From: MWDV01 sp964634255
GTDB taxonomy: Bacteria; Verrucomicrobiota; Verrucomicrobiia; Limisphaerales; MWDV01
Reading direction: 5' to 3'
DNA length: 11,132 bases
Assembly (NCBI GenBank): GCA_964634255.1
Contig: CAZWJC010000237.1
Location: forward strand, 1 to 11,132
This document shows, piece after piece, positions 8,101-11,132 of this stretch. A program made the translations under genes and the position numbers. Below the pieces are notes generated by a model. The model was not told the origin of the DNA, searched no databases, and was given only the letters and a program-made list of their open reading frames with translations. Each line of letters begins with the position of its first letter. Within the stretch, counting starts at the first letter, position 1.

Positions 8101-8231
8101 ATGGCGTTGTCGAGCGGTGCGCCTGGAGCGGTTTGCGCAAGCCCGGTGGCGGGCGACGCCGCAACGGCCATCATTGTGAGCAGGGAGAGGAGGATGCGTC
8201 TCTGAGAGGAGGTTTCTTTTGAGGTTTTCAT
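5130..8231 (-). CDS. Large secreted protein with internal duplication and a verrucomicrobial-type C-terminal tail (1033 aa)
   Basis: The function is unknown. I chose the ATG at 8231 because it is followed at once by a Sec-type signal peptide: basic n-region (KTSKETSSQRR), hydrophobic 13-26, likely cleavage after Ala32 (GLA-QT). The open frame reaches 8399, but that extension looks non-coding. The mature protein is rich in Gly, Asn, Asp, Thr and Val, and has recurrent 'DxxGNVVVxW' strand-turn patterns like those in beta-propeller proteins. Two blocks of about 275 residues (about 222-500 and 684-957) align with each other, sharing GFAVR, FDN.GN and G.GD landmarks. The last 44 residues (WTGGGTLQ..., W.DV.GATSP, FARLK) resemble a tail common on exported proteins of Verrucomicrobia. 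It appears monocistronic, with a terminator directly downstream. There is no cohesin, hydrolase or metal motif that I can name. Confidence 0.85.
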   Translation of the reverse strand: MKTSKETSSQRRILLSLLTMMAVAASPATGLAQTAPGAPLDNAMTPKTDTTYVNGQLNASDLFNNAKTESLGVAVANNGNVLVGWEDDLATWQTSPLLDFEAVWTLFDSAGTWITPDTRVTSLANPTAEPVTNRFLSYFRADSSAVFGGSAWGPKIKANLFGDGVGLGATSFLLDTEVIEFAAWHDSTAGDISAIQLLDNAGAPVRILPGISASYATRDSGNIRVADWDYLSNGNIVIVSESRQNQDLVDLYGGASAATHAIFRIVDVAGNVVKTETLVSETPIQSTIWHGIGVTKTGFAVRFSTADGATIRMFDNNGNPTSTNIILSALTGHAIAGKGDRGEAAGFHGNGKDAYVYVCTGLDPDDSVEKVWMTVLTTNGTVRFSKTVADDLTLTGVGRADAAIDADGNVIVVFDAKFDPAYPRLVMGRRFDSSGKPVGGTFYVSEAELPNVATSDASNPRIAWRNNQVAIVWESDNDFNSYDPYTGLYKTVVALRTFSTFNPGSVEALGLTRIVPDTPVITPAYNSLGNWEPYASVLGTSTFLIECNTFAQDTSDKQRYVVGLQPAAGGAMKLGEGFYSDAGAPYTGEINASRQNGNPGRVAGDMRPDGTNFIVGGEASPHVFPSIFGSDNRWNLGFDRLANGRYGTIQIHGLSPPNLTQTPRCKAQDSANGRLTTGVAGDSQTTRFGGDVICLDNGNFVSVVEDRSGVRSGSSSTYVVTATIFAPDGGIVKDTFGVVTNSDIWANVAPCKGGFAVRAKPADGSNTQLIYFFDNAGNLKGTVDQATSGASFTTGRGDGTRIFGHINSPYVFLAGRPSNTQVVKVAAFDSTTRQFVAIADVNEGAFTGNFDRATGVADALNRVVVAWVSQPTGYAKQQVATRVFAFDGAAKKFTPLTTSFFPFVNAYTNDIRSYQMSVAMTTKQICVAAKGEINLQNKPALGPNTPTEINFYTVFSHPAPATDPTPSALGTLQFTKFYYVPGSPAKVHVEWTGGGTLQITDNLASGVWTDVQGATSPLEVPMDQVRLFARLKR

Positions 8232-8887
8232 AGAGTTTGGATACAGGTTCCACCGAAATGAGAACCCTCCGTCTCCGATGCCAGCCAAGGCATGGATAGC
8301 ATGGGAAACGTAGAGTCCCATCAGACTCAGAGCGTTCTTGGAAACAGCCCGATTCTCCGCGGATGGCCGATGAGACGCTGGCCACCTCTGGCCGCACACG
8401 CCTTCCGGCTACCACAATTCACACTGAGTCGTCGCCGTCCGACGCACACAACAAAGCTCCGCACGAGCAAAGCTCACCGTTCAGACAGAACTCCCACTCA
8501 ATGCGGAATACGATTGCCGGAAGAAGTCACTCCCTTAGTTATTTTCAGAGAACGCCCCGATTCACTTACTATAAGATTTAGAAACGATACCATTCGATTT
8601 GTCAAGAACAGACTCGTCTTCACAGCCTCTAATAACGGCGCGGGGCACTCACATTGGCGGGGGTGGTGGTTATGCGAGAACTGGGGCGTGGCGGCGAGTG
8701 GTCAGAAATGGGCAGGGTTGCTGGAGCGGCTTTAGAAACTGATAAACACTCCCGTGCTCCGCGTCTTCGCTCGAGACTACACCCTCGACATTACCTCCCA
8801 AGCCGTGTAATTCGCTGGGCGGAATCAAATGCCAGCTCGGCGACTGGGCGCGATGGCGGTGAGATGATGTTGGCCAACAGACTCAAT
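8232..8887. other. Long intergenic region between divergent genes, partly AT-rich
   Basis: This 656-bp gap separates the secreted-protein gene (leftward) from the isomerase-like gene (rightward). The segment around 8520-8640 is visibly richer in A/T than its surroundings and holds the best promoter candidate. Open frames here (for example 8292-8735 and 8363-8581) encode sequences with no protein-like character. No RNA gene or riboswitch was recognised. Confidence 0.6.
8577..8605 (-). promoter_or_regulatory. Candidate sigma-70-type promoter for the secreted-protein gene
   Basis: On the minus strand a perfect -35 hexamer TTGACA (8605-8600) is followed after 17 bases by TCTAAA (8582-8577), which matches TATAAT at four of six positions. 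A second -10-like hexamer, TATAGT (8573-8568), lies nearby but at too large a spacing. Transcription from here would give a leader of about 340 bases before the ATG at 8231. This is a sequence-pattern prediction only. Confidence 0.45.
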
Positions 8888-9853
8888 ATGAAGCGACGCG
8901 ATTTTCTGAAGGCTTCGGCCATGGCCGGAGCGGTTACGGTGTGCAGCCCGGCGTTTGCCGCGGCACAGGGACAAACAGGCGAAGGCAACGGCATGCCAAA
9001 GCTAACGCCCCCGGAGAAACCGGCCGAGTTGAATCTCTGCCTGCAATGGTGGGCCATTCCCGGTAGCGAGATGAAGGAGAAACTCGATTTCCTGGAAGCG
9101 AACGGCTTCGGGGCCGTAGAGATTCCCTCCGACGACTGGCCGCTCAAGAACGGCGAGGCACTGATCGAGGCGATGAAGGGGAGGAAGCTCTTCCTCGCGA
9201 CGGCGTGCGGACCGAGCGATTTCTCCTACGCCGAATCGGACAAGCGCGAAGCCGAGGTGCAGAAGTTCCTGCCCATCATCGAGGCGCTGGGCAAGATGAA
9301 ATCGGTGGGCCTGATCATCTGCCCCGCACGCGGCAAGCTGAGCGAGCCCGGGCGGCTGAGCGGGAAGGAACTTCGTAAGGATTTCGTCGAGAACACGGGC
9401 AAGCGACTGGCGCAGCACGCGGCGAAGCACGGCACCTCGATCGTGCTGGAGCCGCTGCGCCGCAACGAGACGCCGTTCCTGCGCCAGGTGGCGGATGGCG
9501 CGCGGATGGCGGCGGATATCGGCCCCGGGGCGACCGTCATGGGCGATTTTTGGCACATGGCCCTAGAAGAGACGAGTTTCATGGGGGCGTTCATCTGCGC
9601 GGGCAAGCTGCTCACCCACGTCCACATTGCCGGATTGAAGGAGCGGATCATCCCGGGCGTGCACCGCGAGGCCGACAACTACGTGGACGGTTTCAAAGGG
9701 TTGAAGCTGATTGGCTACCGCGGGGCGGTCAGTTTCGAAGGCGGCTGGCCGAAGAATCCAGCCGATCCCAAGAAGGACCTGCCGCAGGAGGAAAAAACGA
9801 AGCTGATCCTTAACATGGCGAAGCTCCTGCGCGAGCAGTGGGCGATGGCCTGA
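8888..9853 (+). CDS. Tat-exported sugar phosphate isomerase/epimerase-like TIM-barrel protein
   Basis: This belongs to the AP-endonuclease-2-like TIM-barrel superfamily (xylose isomerase-like; hydroxypyruvate isomerase or IolE relatives). Such enzymes move carbonyl groups or epimerise sugars with a bound divalent metal. From the ATG at 8888 the protein has 321 residues. It begins with a twin-arginine signal (MKRRDFLKAS...PAFAAA), so it is probably exported folded. Candidate metal ligands are Glu188 (VLEPL), Asp220 and His223 (GDFWHM), His246 (HVHIAG) and Glu284 (SFEGGW). They appear in the usual order, suggesting an active enzyme. In-frame ATGs at 8864 and 8867 follow a GGTGAG that could be a ribosome-binding site, so the start may be seven or eight codons earlier. 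The substrate is unknown. The next gene to the right is on the other strand. Confidence 0.88.
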   Translation: MKRRDFLKASAMAGAVTVCSPAFAAAQGQTGEGNGMPKLTPPEKPAELNLCLQWWAIPGSEMKEKLDFLEANGFGAVEIPSDDWPLKNGEALIEAMKGRKLFLATACGPSDFSYAESDKREAEVQKFLPIIEALGKMKSVGLIICPARGKLSEPGRLSGKELRKDFVENTGKRLAQHAAKHGTSIVLEPLRRNETPFLRQVADGARMAADIGPGATVMGDFWHMALEETSFMGAFICAGKLLTHVHIAGLKERIIPGVHREADNYVDGFKGLKLIGYRGAVSFEGGWPKNPADPKKDLPQEEKTKLILNMAKLLREQWAMA

Positions 9854-10033
9854 GCAAGTGCCTCTGGGCGGCCTGAGAGATGAATGACGGGCCGGCGGCG
9901 GGCAGAGGATGCTGCAGTTCCACTGCCATGTGATTCCGCGATATGCGGGCGATGTGCCGGACCGCGCGGCGGTATGCGCTGGGTGACGGCGTTCTGGTTG
10001 CTGACGACCACTGGACATACCGGCCTCTTCAAA
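9854..10033. other. Intergenic stretch with no gene seen
   Basis: I see no supported gene or strong terminator here. Weak complementarity exists between CTCTG near 9862 and CAGAG near 9902, without a T tract. The minus-strand frame of the Sel1 fragment stays open past its stop into this stretch, so part of it may be decayed coding sequence. Confidence 0.5.
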
Positions 10034-10225
10034 CTACAGCAAGCGCCCGAGTTGATACGCCCCGTCGGCGTTTCCCATCGCCGCTGCTTTGCAGTACCAA
10101 ACGAGGGCCTCCGCAGGGTGGAAGCCAGAAGCCAGACGGTCAGCCCGTGAGACTTGGGCGCGAGCATCATCAGTCTCGGCATTCTCCTTGATGGCGGCTA
10201 CGTCGCCGAAGGTCGCGGCCATCAT
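10034..10225 (-). pseudogene. Sel1-repeat protein remnant or very short Sel1-like gene
   Basis: The minus-strand frame encodes 63 residues ending in AEALVWYCKAAAMGNADGAY and QLGRLL. This matches one Sel1 unit (pattern EA..WY.KAA..G...A...LG). The preceding segment (IKENAETDDARAQVSRADRLASG) looks like a weaker first unit. Real Sel1 proteins carry several units and are normally exported or act as scaffolds, so 63 residues is very short. The frame is closed by a TAG exactly after LGRLL, and protein-like sequence (FEEAG...) continues after it. A TGA lies 17 codons upstream of the two ATGs at 10225 and 10222. I infer a degraded copy of a longer gene, but a genuine small protein is possible. Confidence 0.45.
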
Positions 10226-10803
10226 GCCACCGAGTTGATCCTGGGAGAGCGTAGGCCTGGCAACGATTCAGGTAATGGAGAGAGCGAGAGTGAGTCGGGA
10301 CCTGGCGTTTGTCCTGGAGTGCGCATGGCATTCTCAGGCGTGGATGGCCATGGCGTCCTCGTTGGGAAACTGGTACAGGAGCCACACAGGGACTCGCTCA
10401 AGTTGTTTCCAGATGGTTTGGCTGAGGTCAGTGGGATGGCTCGCCAGGCATTGGCGTCGGGCCATCCCCGGCCGGCACGATTGTATTTGGGATTGAGGAC
10501 GGAGATAAGGAGGGCCTCGCGGTGGCGGGCGGCAGATTCGCTGACGCAGACGTCCCATTCGATGCGCCGGACTTCATGGAGCAATCGAATCATGCGTCGC
10601 GGCAGGCGCTCCGGATTGGCCACGCGATAGGTGGAGAGGCGGCGGCGCAGGTTCTTGGCCTTGCCGACGTAGAGGATGCCGGCGTCAGCCCCGCAAAAGA
10701 AGTACACACCCGGAACGCCAGGGATTTGCCGGAAGAAGTCGCCGCCAAAGCGGTCTACCAACGGACGCGGCGGTGGCCAGAACCAGAGTTGGTTAGCAGG
10801 CAT
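10222..10803 (-). CDS. GIY-YIG (UvrC-like) nuclease-domain protein, C-terminus possibly frameshifted
   Basis: The product carries a GIY-YIG endonuclease fold like the N-terminal domain of UvrC or Cho. From the ATG at 10803 (193 residues), the motif landmarks are GVYFF (32-36), YVGKAKNLRRRL (45-56, with the conserved Arg) and a Glu at 96 in REALLI as likely metal ligand. NPKYNRAG (104-111) follows as in UvrC. No UvrB-binding or RNase H-like domain follows, so it is a stand-alone GIY-YIG protein. The start lies seven bases after the polymerase stop, suggesting one operon. An open extension to 10905 overlaps that gene and is unlikely. After about residue 121 the sequence turns into Ser/Pro/Thr-rich text, while the next frame reads DLSQTIWKQLERVPVWLLYQ and ends at 10334. 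The real C-terminus may therefore be in that frame. Confidence 0.8.
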   Translation of the reverse strand: MPANQLWFWPPPRPLVDRFGGDFFRQIPGVPGVYFFCGADAGILYVGKAKNLRRRLSTYRVANPERLPRRMIRLLHEVRRIEWDVCVSESAARHREALLISVLNPKYNRAGRGWPDANAWRAIPLTSAKPSGNNLSESLCGSCTSFPTRTPWPSTPENAMRTPGQTPGPDSLSLSPLPESLPGLRSPRINSVA

Positions 10804-10810
10804 GCGATGC

Positions 10811-11132
10811 TCAGCGTGATGTTTCGTTCCCAGCACACCGCTGCGCGGCCGTGGCCGGCTTTTCCCGGGGTTTGCCGGCTCGGAGCACGCGGAGGGAAAA
10901 GCCACGCCCGTTCTCGAACGGCTCGACCGTGGCGGTCACCTCCAGTACGGGATAACGCACGGTGGCCAAGCCGTAACTCTTGTAGGTCTGGGCGAACAGT
11001 TCGGTTTCGACAATGCCGGTCCAGTCGGCAAGCGTGAGGAACTTCATCGGCTCGCCCGTGATTTGGTGATGGGTGCGCTGCTCGACCACCAGGCCGCACG
11101 TCACAATGGTTTCGCCGACATGCTCACGCATT
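10811..11132 (-). CDS. DNA polymerase III alpha subunit (DnaE-type), C-terminal OB-fold fragment cut by window edge
   Basis: This is the 3' end of a gene whose bulk lies beyond the right edge. The visible 106 codons read through HVGETIVTCGLVVEQRTHHQ, then MKFLTLADWTGIVETELFA and YPVLEVTATVEP, ending FENGRGFSLRVLRAGKPR plus a short tail. This matches the OB-fold nucleic-acid-binding domain near the C-terminus of DnaE and DnaE2 polymerases (pattern 'kFLTL.D.TG..E..lf...y'). The catalytic PHP, palm and finger domains are outside the window, so replicative DnaE cannot be told from error-prone DnaE2. The apparent Met at 11131 is internal. The GIY-YIG gene follows after seven bases. Confidence 0.85.
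   Translation of the reverse strand, partial: MREHVGETIVTCGLVVEQRTHHQITGEPMKFLTLADWTGIVETELFAQTYKSYGLATVRYPVLEVTATVEPFENGRGFSLRVLRAGKPREKPATAAQRCAGNETSR

Noticed and set aside
8232..8399. N-terminal extension of the secreted protein to 8399
   Set aside because: The signal peptide begins only at 8231, and a secreted protein would not carry 56 residues of non-signal sequence before it.
8292..8735. Plus-strand open frames in the long intergenic region
   Set aside because: Their translations show no recognisable protein pattern and they overlap the promoter-like AT-rich segment.
1..11132. CRISPR arrays, insertion sequences, tRNA/rRNA, phage or defence genes
   Set aside because: I scanned by eye and found no regularly spaced repeats, transposase motifs, tRNA cloverleaf features or defence-system domains; the GIY-YIG gene alone is not evidence of a defence system or homing element.

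Overview
The window looks like a piece of a GC-rich Verrucomicrobia chromosome (or a close relative in the PVC group). This is inferred from gene families, not from a marker gene. The clues are a Tat-exported DUF6807 ('PmoA-like') protein, a Tat-exported TIM-barrel sugar isomerase, a very large secreted protein ending in a 'WTGGGTLQ...W.DV.GATSP..VP' tail that I associate with verrucomicrobial exported proteins, a Sel1-repeat fragment, and a general lack of strong Shine-Dalgarno sites. There are no rRNA or tRNA genes, CRISPR arrays, insertion sequences or phage genes that I can see.

Layout. Positions 1-3316 (minus strand) hold a three-gene tripartite efflux operon read right to left: a MacA/HlyD-type periplasmic adaptor, a MacB/LolD-type ABC ATPase, and a MacB/FtsX-type permease cut by the left edge. 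A 194-bp divergent intergenic region with a direct repeat and an imperfect palindrome separates it from a plus-strand DUF6807 gene (3511-4476) and a small uncharacterised 82-codon gene (4621-4869). Positions 5068-8231 (minus) hold a 1033-residue secreted protein with a large internal duplication, closed by a good intrinsic terminator. A gene-poor 656-bp region (8232-8887), partly AT-rich, carries a plausible promoter for the secreted protein and leads into a plus-strand Tat-exported isomerase-like gene (8888-9853). The right end (10034-11132, minus) has the C-terminal OB-fold part of a DNA polymerase III alpha subunit (DnaE type), a GIY-YIG (UvrC-like) nuclease-domain gene seven bases downstream, and a Sel1-repeat remnant.

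How they fit together. The adaptor, ATPase and permease should form one inner-membrane efflux assembly that would need a TolC-like outer-membrane partner not encoded here. The DUF6807 and isomerase-like proteins are separate transcription units but share Tat export and a probable carbohydrate context. The polymerase fragment and the GIY-YIG gene are probably co-transcribed.

I found no convincing complete new system. The most useful leads are the internally duplicated secreted protein, the glycine-rich/LTPEQ insert in the efflux adaptor, the small orphan protein, the divergent repeat region, and a probable frameshift at the end of the GIY-YIG gene.
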